Positions 7,301 through 14,966 of a stretch of DNA of 27,095 nt are shown here, piece after piece. The position numbers and the translations under genes were made by a program. This DNA is from JAWODU01 sp046483125 (lineage in GTDB: Bacteria > Verrucomicrobiota > Kiritimatiellia > UBA8416 > JAWODU01): assembly GCA_046483125.1 (NCBI GenBank), contig JAWODU010000089.1, forward strand, positions 1 to 27,095, read 5' to 3'. Below the pieces are notes generated by a model, which had not been told where the DNA came from, did not search any database, and saw only the letters and a list, made by a program, of their open reading frames with translations. How positions within the stretch are numbered: position 1 is the stretch's first letter; each line of letters begins with the position of its first letter.

Positions 7301-7832
7301 AAGGGAAGGACTTCTCATGGTAAAAGGGCCCAACGTAATGCTCGGGTATCTCGGCAAGCCGGAAAAGACCGCTGAAGTCATACGCAACGGCTGGTACAAT
7401 ACCGGAGACATCGCTTACATGGATGAAGACGGATTTGTGTTTCTGCTGGACAGGATGTCCCGGTACAGCAAAATCGGCGGCGAAATGGTGCCTCACATGG
7501 CCCTGGAAGAAAAGATCATGGACGCGCTGGGGGGCGCCGACCGCGTGGCGGCGGTAACATCGGCTCCGGACAAAAAGAAAGGAGAACAGCTTGTGGTTCT
7601 TTACCTCGAGGAAGCCGTCAGCGTCGACCGGATACGGGAAATAGTCGAGAAAAGCGATCTGCCCAATCTGTGGAAGCCTCGCAAGGGAAACTACTGCCCC
7701 GTGCGGGAGATGCCGGTTCTGGGATCGGGAAAACTGGACCTGAAACGCCTGAAGGCCGCCGCGGCCCAATTCGTGAACACAAGGCCGGGGCCGATGAGCA
7801 AAGCGCTGGACAGATTGCGCGATAGCCTGTAG
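4383..7832 (+). CDS. aas: LplT-PlsC-acyl-ACP synthetase fusion (lysophospholipid import and reacylation)
   Basis: This 1149-aa protein combines three activities. Residues 1 to about 415 form a 12-helix MFS transporter of the LplT type (NVTQFLGALNDNAFK near the start). Residues about 430-620 are a PlsC-type acyltransferase with HVTWVD (H444, D449) and FAEG (516-519). Residues about 660-1149 are an AMP-binding acyl-ACP synthetase with FSSGSTGEPKG (780-790), GYGATE near 920, a YNTGD motif near 1005 and a final GSGKLDLK. In E. coli, LplT flips lysophosphatidylethanolamine inward and Aas reacylates it. Here flipping, acyl activation and transfer are in one inner-membrane chain. The frame extends 15 codons upstream, but the Met before DDKPGRLPK starts the conserved region; no Shine-Dalgarno is visible. 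Confidence 0.88.
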   Translation: MDDKPGRLPKSIWWLNVTQFLGALNDNAFKLLVIFFLAHLHGEGHRAAIMANASIAFVLPFLLFTHASGVLADRFSKRNILVWAKFLEIGVMSLGLAAIAGGQAVPDFVFYGLIFLMCVQSAMFGPSKYGIVPELVTPDLLSRANSYLVGLTYLAVILGTLFPSLFLDKVWTGNHRAVAAVCLGIAVAGTAVSVRISKTPAAGEKRAFTPLFVVDIFKTLGKISKDKYLLLSVLGAVYFTFIGSFMQMNLFLYGESVLGLEFDRGGYLFALAALGIGAGAFLSGKVSGRNIEFGVIPIGALGLTSCGIAFGAAHRLPAVLTVIFLTGVSAGLYIVPLNAFIQYRTPGKRLGEILACQSFLSFLGVGAAAGIWRGLTEGMGLSPGECFVVAGMLTGLLAGAALWILPDFFVRFLILCAARLFYRIRAFGRENVPIEGPALLVSNHVTWVDAMMIASTQQRRVRFMIGREIYESRWMKPLFRLMRAIPLSPRDGPRKTVEALRAARKALDDGALVCVFAEGAMTRNGNMRGFRPGLQHIVKGTDYPVIPVHIGGAWGSIFSYYGGRILFKRPGVIPYPVTVIFGKALPSSADRDTIRRSVMELSGLSFDLRKNTRRTLAFRLVHSARKHWFRPALADTTGKKLNFGQTLTGAIALSRRIHAMSPGQENVGVLLPASVGGALTNIAVTLLGKTPVNLNFTSPLKSIKSAIDQCGIRTIISSRAFVEKFAQLEELNGIEYLEDIAAQITVTRKIRASLSAVFSPAGSLMKYRRPGPDDTAVIIFSSGSTGEPKGVMLSHHNIISNIESFRMVYNFDTGDRMCGVLPFFHSFGFTTTLWCPLITGFSAVYHPNPLDGSKVGEIARENRLTIVLATPTFLLSYIRRAKPGDFDSVRKLIAGAEKLPGRIADAFEEKFGVRPLEGYGATELSPVANVNVPDAAAGTVSQTGNKEGSIGHPVPGVTMKIVEPETGQPLETGREGLLMVKGPNVMLGYLGKPEKTAEVIRNGWYNTGDIAYMDEDGFVFLLDRMSRYSKIGGEMVPHMALEEKIMDALGGADRVAAVTSAPDKKKGEQLVVLYLEEAVSVDRIREIVEKSDLPNLWKPRKGNYCPVREMPVLGSGKLDLKRLKAAAAQFVNTRPGPMSKALDRLRDSL

Positions 7833-7856
7833 CATGGCATCCTTTCTCATGTAGTC

Positions 7857-8798
7857 ATGACCGTGAAAACCGACAGCCCGGACGCCGGGAAACAGAAATC
7901 GAGGTGCAGTGTGCCGCCGCTGGTATGGTCTGTTATCAGGATAACCGGAACGGTCGGTGTTTTCTATGTACTGATGTGCGCGTTTCTTTACTTCCGCCAG
8001 TCCAGCTACGTCTACTACCCGACAAGACCGGTGAATCTGACACCCCGGTCCTGGTCCATGAGCTACGAAAACGTCGAGATCTCGACCGAAGACGGTGAAA
8101 CTCTCAGCGGGTGGTACGTACCCGCTTCCACGAATGCGGAAACTGCCGGGGGCAAACCGGCGGTGCTTTTCTGCCACGGTAACGGGGGAAACATTGCAGA
8201 CCGACTGTGTTCAATAAAGACGTTCCGGGACATGGGCTTTAACGTTCTCATATTCGACTACAGGGGATACGGTGAAAGTACCGGCAAAACGGACGAGCAG
8301 GGGACCTACAATGACGCCGCGGCCGTCTGGCGCTACCTGGTTGAACAGCGTAACATCAGGCCCGAACGCATCGTGATTTTCGGCCGGTCACTCGGAGGCT
8401 CCATAGCCGCCTGGCTCGCCGAACGCGTGAATTGCGGCGCTCTGGTCATAGAATCGACTTTTACCTCGGCTCCGGACATGGCGGCGAAGATGTTTCCTTT
8501 TCTCCCGGGCAGGCTGATCTGCAGTTTCAGTTACGACAGCGCGAAAAGGATAGACAGGGCCGGGTGTCCCGTAGTGATCGCGCACAGCAGGGACGATGAA
8601 ATGATCCCCTTTGATCACGGACAACGCCTGTTTGAAAGTGCCCGGGAGCCCAAGCTGTTTGTGGAAATGTCGGGAAGCCATAATGCGGGCGGCCTCGACG
8701 CAGACCCGGAATATCAGGCAAATCTGTCCGAATTCCTCAAAAAACACCTCGGGGCGGCGCAGGATTCGGATTTTTCGCCCTCCGGAACCCAACATTAG
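7857..8798 (+). CDS. Membrane-anchored alpha/beta hydrolase (BEM46/S33-like)
   Basis: This 313-aa protein starts with a short polar segment and one hydrophobic helix (about residues 22-43), followed by an alpha/beta hydrolase fold. The oxyanion-hole region is FCHGNGGN, the nucleophile elbow is GRSLGGS, the acid lies in HSRDDEMIP and the catalytic histidine in GSHNAGG. Family members are esterases or lipases with poorly known substrates. It is 24 bp downstream of the LplT-Aas gene, so it may be in the same transcript, and a lipid substrate would fit. The ATG at 7857 has no Shine-Dalgarno. An in-frame GTG at 7911 is preceded by GAGG 6 nt away and would start just before the helix, so it is a serious alternative. 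Confidence 0.82.
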   Translation: MTVKTDSPDAGKQKSRCSVPPLVWSVIRITGTVGVFYVLMCAFLYFRQSSYVYYPTRPVNLTPRSWSMSYENVEISTEDGETLSGWYVPASTNAETAGGKPAVLFCHGNGGNIADRLCSIKTFRDMGFNVLIFDYRGYGESTGKTDEQGTYNDAAAVWRYLVEQRNIRPERIVIFGRSLGGSIAAWLAERVNCGALVIESTFTSAPDMAAKMFPFLPGRLICSFSYDSAKRIDRAGCPVVIAHSRDDEMIPFDHGQRLFESAREPKLFVEMSGSHNAGGLDADPEYQANLSEFLKKHLGAAQDSDFSPSGTQH

Positions 8799-8852
8799 TG
8801 TTGCCCTGCGGGACAGTGTGGGCTATGCTTGTTTACACCGACGGAGTACACA

Positions 8853-11800
8853 TTGGACTATCATTCCAGAACAAAAGAGCAACTGATCGCCAACCTGCGG
8901 GAATGGGGCAGTTTCGAGCGGGTCGTAAGCGCCATAGCCGGCAGGTTCGTGAGCGCCGCCGCCGGCAATATCGATGAAGCTATCGAGAATTCTCTCCGTG
9001 ATCTCGGGGAATTCCAGGAAGTCGACCGCGCTTATATCTACGCATTTTCCGGGGACAGCGACGGTTTGCGCGTGGTGAATGACTGGGCTCGCGACGGTGT
9101 GGAACCCAAAAAGCGCGACCTGGAATCCATAGACCCGGCTTCTTTCCCATGGTTCCGCAAAAAGGTAAAACACTCGGAAATCGTTCACGTTCCCGATGTT
9201 GCAAGCCTCCCGACGGAAGCTGAAGCCATTAAAGAAGAACTGCAGTCCGAAGACGTTCAATCCGCCCTTATGGTGCCTTTGTTATGCTCGGGACGTCTCA
9301 TCGGGTTTGCCGGTTTCGACTCGGTCTGGAACCTCAGGACATGGTCGGAAACATCTTTATCCTTTCTGACCCTGGTAAGCGAGATTTTTGCCAGCGCCCT
9401 GGAACGCAAGAGGACAGAAGAGGAACTGCTTTTCCGCACCGAAATTGAAGAACTGGTGGCCTCAATATCGGCGAGGTTCGTCAATATTGACGCAGACAAA
9501 GTCGATGAAGCCGTCAACACCGCTCTGCGCGACCTCGGCGAATTCATGGACGTTGACCGCTGTTATATCTACAGGCTTTACAACGGGGGAAGAAAAGCGG
9601 AGCACACTCACGGATGGGACGCGCGTCTTCTGGACAGCGTGGCGCAGGAACGCAATGTGGTCAGCTACAGGAAGGCCCCCTGGGGATTCAAGCGTCTCTA
9701 CAAAGGAAAGTCCGTAGTGATAAACAACCCGGAATCTCTACCGAAAAAAGCCCTTGCAGACAGGGAGCACATGAAGTCGCACGGCGTTCAATCCATTATC
9801 GGCATCCCCTTTTCGTGCGGCAGACGCGATCACCGCTTCCTGGGCTTTTCCTGCCAGACCGAACCAAGGGAATGGACAGAAGACACCGTGGCCGTCTTGA
9901 AAATGGCGGCGAGAATATTCGCCACGGCATTTGAAAGGAAAAAGGCTTTCGCGGAACTTGAAAAGGAACGGGGGCTTTTCAGTTCGCTCATGTCCAACAT
10001 TCCCGACCGTATTTACTTCAAGGACGTCAACAGCCGCTTTGTCCGCATAAACGACGAAATGGCGAAAAGCTTCGGCCTCAAAACACCCGAGCAGGCCGTC
10101 GGCAAAACCGATTTTGACTTCTTTTCGAAAGAACACGCCGAGCAGGCTTTCAAGGACGAAGAGGAAGTAATAACAAGCGGCCGTCCCATCGTGGGAAAGG
10201 AAGAAAAGGAAACCTGGCCCGACGGATCGGAAACGTGGGTATCCACTACCAAGCTCCCCCTGTTTCAGAACGGTAAAATCAGGGGAACTTTCGGTATTTC
10301 CCGCGATATCACGGGTTGGAGAAAAGCGCAGAACGATCTCATTAAGGAACGGGAGCACCTGCGCACGCTGATAGATAATCTGCCTGGAACTTTCGTCTTT
10401 ATCAAAGACAGCGACAGCAGGTTCGTAACAACAAACGCGGCCCATCTCGCCATACTGGGCTGTGACAAGCTGGAGGACGTCGAGGGCAAAACCGATTTCG
10501 ATTTCTTCGTTTCCGAAATTGCCGACGGCTATTTCAAGGACGAACAGAATATCATTGCAACCGGCAAACCGCTCCTGAACAAGGAAGAACGGACCGTCGA
10601 CAAAGACGGCTCGGAAAAGATTCTGCTGACATCCAAGGTGCCGCTATACGAGCACGAGGGAACCGTGAGAGGGATTCTCGGCATAAGCACGGACATAACC
10701 GCTCTCAAGCAGGCCGAACGTGAACGCCGCAAGATAGAACAGGGGATGCTTCACACCCAGAAACTTGAAAGTCTCGGCGTGCTTTCGGGAGGAATAGCCC
10801 ATGATTTCAACAACCTTCTGATGGGAATCATGGGTAACGTGGGCGTCGCGATGAACACGCTCGGTACGGATTCTCCCGCATGGGACTCTCTGAAACAGAT
10901 AGAGACGACGGCACTGCGCGCGGCCGAACTTACCAACCAGATGCTGGCTTACTGCGGCAAGTCAAAGGTCGTAATTAAACCTGTGCATCTTACTTCGCTG
11001 GTGAAGGAAATGGGGCACCTGCTCTCGGTCACGATTTCCGAAAACGCCACGATCACTTACGATCTGTCGGAAGACCTGCCCATGATAGAAGCCGACGTCA
11101 GCCAGGTCCGCCAGGTTGTAATGAACCTGATTACAAACGCTTCCGACGCAATGGGATCCGACGGCGGTTCCATTACCGTGAAAACCGGCATTCAGAAATG
11201 CGATTCCGATTACCTTGCGGGCTGTTATATCGGCAAGGAACTGCCGGAAGGCGAGTATGTGTTTGTGGAAGTGTCCGACACGGGATGCGGCATGGACCCC
11301 GCCGTTGTGGAAAAGATCTTCGATCCGTTCTTTACAACGAAGGTTTCAGGCAGGGGTTTGGGACTTGCGTCGGTTCTGGGCATTATGAGTGCCCATCACG
11401 GGGCCATGACCGTTTACAGTGAACCGGGCAGGGGTACCGATTTCAAGCTGATGTTTCCGGCATCCGGCAAGCCGAGTGCTCGTAAAGACACTGAGGAAAC
11501 AGCCGCCCTTGATCAATACAGGGGAGCCAGGATGCTCGTTGTCGACGATGACGGCGTTGTCCGCACCGTAACAGACCAGCTCCTCGAAACTCTGGGCGTT
11601 TCCGCGGTCAATGCCGCCGATGCTGAAACAGCACTTAAACTGTACGAGGAATCCCACAAGGAGATCAAGGCGGCCCTGGTGGACGTTAATCTCCCTTCAG
11701 GCTCCGCGGCCGAACTGATCGCGAAAATGAGAGAAATCAACGGCAGGCTCCCCGTCGTCCTGATAAGCGGCTACAGCGAACCCGTGGCTATGGAGAGTAT

Positions 11801-11906
11801 GAACGGAACGGCTTATCAGGGATTTCTGCAGAAGCCGTTCACCGCCGATTCCCTCAGGGCGGCAATGTCCAAGGCTCTGGCCGGCGGTAACGCGGCTCGA
11901 CAGTAA
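8853..11906 (+). CDS. Hybrid histidine kinase: GAF-GAF-PAS-PAS-HisKA-HATPase-REC
   Basis: This soluble protein of about 1017 aa has no membrane helix or signal peptide. Two GAF-like sensor domains (about 25-185 and 205-360) resemble each other (LRDLGEFQEVDR and LRDLGEFMDVDR). Two PAS domains (about 375-500 and 505-625) share GKTDFDFF. The kinase core has the H-box GGIAHDFNN with H650, the N-box NLITNASDAM, and G-boxes DTGCGM and GRGLGLA. A receiver domain follows with VVDDD, phospho-acceptor D944 in LVDVNLP and a QKPF lysine. The frame opens at TTG 8829, but TTG 8853 has GGAG (8843-8846) at a 6-nt spacing, so I start there. It probably senses a cytoplasmic small molecule. No partner regulator is adjacent. 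Confidence 0.9.
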   Translation: MDYHSRTKEQLIANLREWGSFERVVSAIAGRFVSAAAGNIDEAIENSLRDLGEFQEVDRAYIYAFSGDSDGLRVVNDWARDGVEPKKRDLESIDPASFPWFRKKVKHSEIVHVPDVASLPTEAEAIKEELQSEDVQSALMVPLLCSGRLIGFAGFDSVWNLRTWSETSLSFLTLVSEIFASALERKRTEEELLFRTEIEELVASISARFVNIDADKVDEAVNTALRDLGEFMDVDRCYIYRLYNGGRKAEHTHGWDARLLDSVAQERNVVSYRKAPWGFKRLYKGKSVVINNPESLPKKALADREHMKSHGVQSIIGIPFSCGRRDHRFLGFSCQTEPREWTEDTVAVLKMAARIFATAFERKKAFAELEKERGLFSSLMSNIPDRIYFKDVNSRFVRINDEMAKSFGLKTPEQAVGKTDFDFFSKEHAEQAFKDEEEVITSGRPIVGKEEKETWPDGSETWVSTTKLPLFQNGKIRGTFGISRDITGWRKAQNDLIKEREHLRTLIDNLPGTFVFIKDSDSRFVTTNAAHLAILGCDKLEDVEGKTDFDFFVSEIADGYFKDEQNIIATGKPLLNKEERTVDKDGSEKILLTSKVPLYEHEGTVRGILGISTDITALKQAERERRKIEQGMLHTQKLESLGVLSGGIAHDFNNLLMGIMGNVGVAMNTLGTDSPAWDSLKQIETTALRAAELTNQMLAYCGKSKVVIKPVHLTSLVKEMGHLLSVTISENATITYDLSEDLPMIEADVSQVRQVVMNLITNASDAMGSDGGSITVKTGIQKCDSDYLAGCYIGKELPEGEYVFVEVSDTGCGMDPAVVEKIFDPFFTTKVSGRGLGLASVLGIMSAHHGAMTVYSEPGRGTDFKLMFPASGKPSARKDTEETAALDQYRGARMLVVDDDGVVRTVTDQLLETLGVSAVNAADAETALKLYEESHKEIKAALVDVNLPSGSAAELIAKMREINGRLPVVLISGYSEPVAMESMNGTAYQGFLQKPFTADSLRAAMSKALAGGNAARQ

Positions 11907-11907
11907 C

Positions 11908-11937
11908 CCAGACGCGCATTTCGCGTTTGGACTTTTT
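11908..11937 (+). terminator. Rho-independent terminator after the hybrid kinase gene
   Basis: CCAGACGCG (11908-11916) pairs with CGCGTTTGG (11922-11930) over 9 bp including one G-T pair, with a 5-nt loop. TTTTT at 11933-11937 follows. The hairpin starts 1 nt after the stop codon of the kinase gene. Confidence 0.85.
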
Positions 11938-11950
11938 GCCGTGAATTTCC

Positions 11951-11979
11951 GTGACACTAGACAGCGGAACTGGTATCAT
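11951..11979 (+). promoter_or_regulatory. Sigma-70-like promoter for the beta-helix protein gene
   Basis: GTGACA (11951-11956) and TATCAT (11974-11979) are separated by 17 bases, each matching 5 of 6 consensus positions. TGG precedes the -10 box, giving an extended -10. It lies between a terminator and a well-spaced gene start, which supports it as a real transcription start region. Confidence 0.65.
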
Positions 11980-12027
11980 ATGTCTGGTATTTCTGAACTG
12001 GGTCTGTTTATCGGAGGATATTCTGTT

Positions 12028-13080
12028 ATGAAAAAGCTTCTGCCGGTTCTGGCGCTATCATCCCTGTTTCCAATAACCGCGGCCGCGGAGGACTATTTCG
12101 ACCCTCCCGGCCCGCCGCGTTCGGAAGCTTCGCGAATGCGCACACTCAACGAAGTCGAGCCCCGTTACCCGATCGAGTCCATTCCCGTGGTAATTACCAA
12201 TCCCGGCGCGTATTTCCTGCCGGGGAGTATGGACGGCTCAAACGACGCGAGCGGCATTGTCCTGGACGCTTCCGACGTTACCATCGATCTTAACGGGTTC
12301 TCCCTGACCGGTACGACGAATTCCATCAACGGCATAGAAGTAACGGGACAGCATCAGAACATTGAAATTCGCAACGGTGTGCTTCGCGACTGGGGAGGCT
12401 TCGGTCTTATGGCGACCAGCGCCAGCGACGTGGTGGTAATAGAGGTAAACGCGGTCCACAACGGCGCAGGGGGCCTTTACACCGGGCCCAATTCTTTTCT
12501 TGAACGATGCGGCGTTTATGCGAATGGATTCAACGCAGGGGCGCCGGAAGAACCGCCCAGGACCGACGGCATTCAGTGCGGGGCCTTCAGCACCGTGAAG
12601 GACTGCAAGTGCCGGGGCAATCTCGGCGCCGGAATTCACGGCTACAGCCATACCCGCATCACCGGATGCAGTTCCACGATGAGCGCCGATGCCGACGGCA
12701 TTCATCTGGAAGACTACTGTACCGTCCGCGACTGCGTGGTAGCGGAAAACAAGTCGAACGGCATCAAGGTCGGATCCATGTGCATGGTCATGGAAAACAC
12801 GGCCGGCCGGAACGGACGCGAAACGGGCGGAGCGGGTATACTGGTTGTAGGGAAGAACAGTTTGATAGAAAAAAACCTGACCTGTGATAATGCCTACGGT
12901 CTGCGCAGTGAACCGACGGGTGCATACGGAAGCCTTTTTCTCAATAACGGGGCCAGCAATAACACAAGCAACGATTACGATTTCGGCGCCGGAAACTACT
13001 ACGGTCCCGACCCTGAAATGACGCCCGGCCAGATAGACTCTACAAATCCATGGCAGAACTTCCGCTTCAGCAATAAGTAG
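12028..13080 (+). CDS. Secreted right-handed parallel beta-helix protein
   Basis: This 350-aa precursor has a clear signal peptide (MKKLLPVLALSSLFPITAAA, cleavage likely before EDYFD). It then has repeated short coils of the NosD/pectate-lyase-like parallel beta-helix type: DVTIDLNGFSLTG, HQNIEIRNGVLRD, SDVVVIEVNAVHNG, FSTVKDCKCRGN, HTRITGCSS, YCTVRDCVVAEN and NSLIEKNL. Such folds occur in secreted polysaccharide lyases and epimerases, but also in non-catalytic surface proteins; no catalytic residues can be assigned. Many Asn and several Cys line the coils. The frame opens earlier at 11941, but ATG 12028 is preceded by GGAGGA (12013-12018) with a 9-nt spacing. It has its own promoter. Export to the periplasm or outside is expected. 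Confidence 0.85.
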   Translation: MKKLLPVLALSSLFPITAAAEDYFDPPGPPRSEASRMRTLNEVEPRYPIESIPVVITNPGAYFLPGSMDGSNDASGIVLDASDVTIDLNGFSLTGTTNSINGIEVTGQHQNIEIRNGVLRDWGGFGLMATSASDVVVIEVNAVHNGAGGLYTGPNSFLERCGVYANGFNAGAPEEPPRTDGIQCGAFSTVKDCKCRGNLGAGIHGYSHTRITGCSSTMSADADGIHLEDYCTVRDCVVAENKSNGIKVGSMCMVMENTAGRNGRETGGAGILVVGKNSLIEKNLTCDNAYGLRSEPTGAYGSLFLNNGASNNTSNDYDFGAGNYYGPDPEMTPGQIDSTNPWQNFRFSNK

Positions 13081-13113
13081 TATGCAGCAGGACAGCCGCG
13101 GGAGCAACGTGCC

Positions 13114-13623
13114 GTGCCAATTCACATTGTCCAGGGCGATATTACGCGTCAGCTCACCGAGGCGATAGTAAACGCGGCCAACACTTCTCTGCTTGGAGGG
13201 GGAGGGGTGGACGGCGCCATTCACAGGGCCGCGGGACCGGAGCTTCTCGAAGAATGCAAAGGAATCGGCGGATGCCCGACGGGAGAAGCCAGGATAACCA
13301 GGGGCTACAGACTGCCTGCCGAATGGGTAATACACACGGTCGGGCCGGTGTGGCGCGGGGGGAGGAACGGCGAGCCGGAGTTTCTGGCCGGCTGTTACAG
13401 GAACAGCCTCCTGCTGGCGGAGAAACACAAGATCAAGTCAATTGCTTTCCCGTCAATCAGCACCGGCGTTTACGGTTATCCCGTTGAAAAGGCCTGCCCG
13501 ATTGCCCTGGACGAGACGGCAGGGTTTCTGAAAGAACACAGCCTGCCCGAACAGGTTGTGTTCGTGTGTTTCAACGCCAGGGATTACGATTGCTACACAA
13601 AGGAACTTACACGGCATGCCTGA
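13114..13623 (+). CDS. Macro-domain protein (O-acetyl-ADP-ribose deacetylase / ADP-ribosylhydrolase type)
   Basis: This 169-aa protein is a stand-alone macro domain of the MacroD/YmdB type. It has GDIT (D9), the NAAN element (N20, N23), GGGGVDGAIH (D33, H37), an IHTVGPVW strand and a STGVYGYP phosphate-binding loop. Relatives remove ADP-ribose from proteins or nucleic acids and hydrolyse O-acetyl-ADP-ribose in the cytoplasm. The start is GTG, with GGAG at 13101-13104 and a 9-nt spacer. It follows the beta-helix gene by 33 bp on the same strand, so the two may share a transcript, although nothing connects their functions. No ADP-ribosyltransferase or toxin-like partner is next to it. Confidence 0.9.
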   Translation: MPIHIVQGDITRQLTEAIVNAANTSLLGGGGVDGAIHRAAGPELLEECKGIGGCPTGEARITRGYRLPAEWVIHTVGPVWRGGRNGEPEFLAGCYRNSLLLAEKHKIKSIAFPSISTGVYGYPVEKACPIALDETAGFLKEHSLPEQVVFVCFNARDYDCYTKELTRHA

Positions 13624-13954
13624 AGTCAGCGCCCTTCAGCGGGTGCCTACCTCCGAAAGACAGCCCGCACGACAACCTTCTTTCCCGAAGGATGCTTCTC
13701 GGAAATAGGCACGTACCCGCTCTGTTTCGCTCATGTCAACGCCCTCGTGTCAATCAATCAGGAACGTAAACAATTCTTTGATGCCAGGAAGGACCGACAA
13801 TGTCTCTACTGCTCTGCTCCCATTGCATCGCGGATAAGCGGCGTTACAAAACCTCCAGTACACCGCCAGCGATGCGTGACGCGGGGGAAAGGGCACAAGC
13901 ACAACCCTGAAAACCCGAACCCCTCCTGCGCCCGGCCCCCTGCGTGGCGGAGGG
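13624..13954. other. Intergenic region with one hairpin repeat copy and no recognised gene
   Basis: The 331 bases between the macro-domain gene and the convergent queF stop contain hairpin repeat A copy 3 (13798-13876), then a GC-rich stretch. Within that stretch CCCGAACCC (13914-13922) is complementary to GGGTTCGGG inside the queF 3' end. No T-tract terminator and no tRNA fold were seen. Open frames here do not look like proteins. Confidence 0.7.
13798..13876 (+). repeat. Hairpin repeat family A, copy 3
   Basis: This carries the full leader (TGTCTCTACTGCTCTGCTCC), the left arm GCATCGC (13825-13831), the loop segment CCTCCAGTA and the right arm GCGATGC (13869-13875). An inner GCGG pairs with CCGC. 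It is 13 kb from copy 2, showing that the family is dispersed rather than tandem. Confidence 0.8.
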
Positions 13955-14374
13955 CTAGACTGAATCAGGGTTCGGGTAGGAGGCCTCGACCGTTATGGAA
14001 ATACCTCCGCGCGGATTGAATTCCCCGCGCACGACGGCCTTCCTTGGCTTCACGGCCTCTACTACGTCGTCCAGTATCCGGTTCGTCGCCGCCTCGTGAA
14101 AAGTCCTGTGGTTCCGGAACGAGAACAGGTAAATCTTCAGGGACTTGCTTTCCAGGCAAAGCCTGTCGGGAATATACCGGATCGTTATCTTTCCGAAATC
14201 CGGCTGTCCGGTAACCGGACAGAGGCTCGTAAACTCGGGAGAGTGAAACTCGACCCGGTAATCACGATCGGGGGAGGAATTCTCGAATGCCTCAAGTCTG
14301 GCCGTGTCCGGAGAATCCGGCCAGGCCGTTTTGCTCTCCTTCAGAATCGACAGGTTTTCACGCGCTTTTTTCAC
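13955..14374 (-). CDS. queF: NADPH-dependent 7-cyano-7-deazaguanine reductase QueF (short, type I)
   Basis: This 139-aa enzyme reduces preQ0 to preQ1 in the queuosine tRNA-modification pathway, in the cytoplasm. It has the family signature: the nucleophilic cysteine C52 and D59 in FTSLCPVTGQPDFG, then ESKSLKIYLFSFRNHRTFHE, where E75-S76-K77 is the NADPH-binding QueF motif and H93-E94 are the substrate-binding residues. The length fits the unimodular type. The start is GTG with AGAGGG about 8 nt upstream. No queC, queD or queE is in the window, and no preQ1 riboswitch is apparent in the 52 bp upstream. It is divergent from the 3D-domain lipoprotein gene. Confidence 0.93.
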   Translation of the reverse strand: MKKARENLSILKESKTAWPDSPDTARLEAFENSSPDRDYRVEFHSPEFTSLCPVTGQPDFGKITIRYIPDRLCLESKSLKIYLFSFRNHRTFHEAATNRILDDVVEAVKPRKAVVRGEFNPRGGISITVEASYPNPDSV

Positions 14375-14426
14375 GGTATATTCCCTCTGGCTTTTTTGCG
14401 ACTCTGAATGCTACTTTATTCCGCCG

Positions 14427-14891
14427 ATGAAACAAACCATAAAAACAGCGGCTCCGGCAGTCTCGGTACTGGCCCTGCTTCTCATGCAGGGCTGTCGAAC
14501 GTCCATCAGGCCGCCCGAGGGGGTAAACCCCGTCGAACGTAATCTGACGGTTACGGCCTACTGTCCCTGCGGAAAGTGCTGTGGCTGGCACAGGAACTGG
14601 CTGGGGCGTCCCGTACACTCAAGCGGGCCCCAAAAAGGTCAGATCAAGAAAGTCGGAATAACTGCGGCGGGAACCAGGGCCCGACCCGGAACCATAGCGG
14701 CCGACACGCGCAAGTACCCGTTCGGTACCATCATGTACATCGACGGTTACGGCTACGGCAAAGTTGAAGACCGCGGCGGAGGCATAAAAGGGAACCACAT
14801 AGACTTATTCTTCCGGTATCACAACCAGGCCGTGGAGTGGGGCAGGCAGACAAAACGCGTCAAAATATGGTTCCCCCGCGGGAAAGACTGA
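14427..14891 (+). CDS. 3D-domain lipoprotein with N-terminal cysteine cluster
   Basis: This 154-aa protein has a hydrophobic signal region ending LLLMQGC, with C23 the likely lipidated residue although the -3 position is Met. A region with CPCGKCC (residues 46-52) follows, then a 3D domain (about 78-150) with the three aspartates D93 in AADTRKYPFG, D115 in VEDRGG and D126 in HIDLFF. The 3D domain is a small double-psi beta-barrel like the catalytic part of MltA lytic transglycosylases, so a peptidoglycan-related role in the envelope is likely. Four closely spaced cysteines might bind a metal or form disulfides. The frame opens at 14304, but ATG 14427 begins the signal peptide; no strong Shine-Dalgarno is visible. 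Confidence 0.82.
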   Translation: MKQTIKTAAPAVSVLALLLMQGCRTSIRPPEGVNPVERNLTVTAYCPCGKCCGWHRNWLGRPVHSSGPQKGQIKKVGITAAGTRARPGTIAADTRKYPFGTIMYIDGYGYGKVEDRGGGIKGNHIDLFFRYHNQAVEWGRQTKRVKIWFPRGKD

Positions 14892-14934
14892 GGTCTTAAG
14901 CAGTCTGTCCGGCGGCGTTCACAAACGACCAACA

Positions 14935-14959
14935 TTGCCGGGGGTCCTTCGCCGGGCAA
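14935..14959. terminator. Hairpin between convergent genes, possible terminator
   Basis: TTGCCGG (14935-14941) pairs with CCGGGCAA (14952-14959) with one bulged G. It lies in the 75-bp gap between the convergent 3D lipoprotein gene and the FloA-operon end. No T-tract follows on either strand, so termination is only suggested by position. Confidence 0.3.
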
Positions 14960-14966
14960 ACATCCT

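Noticed and set aside
13624..13797. tRNA or other structured RNA after the macro-domain gene
   Set aside because: No cloverleaf, T-loop GTTCRA pattern in the right context or CCA end could be found.
14375..14426. preQ1 riboswitch upstream of queF
   Set aside because: Only about 52 bp separate queF from the divergent start; no C-rich loop and A-rich tail pattern of a preQ1 aptamer was seen.
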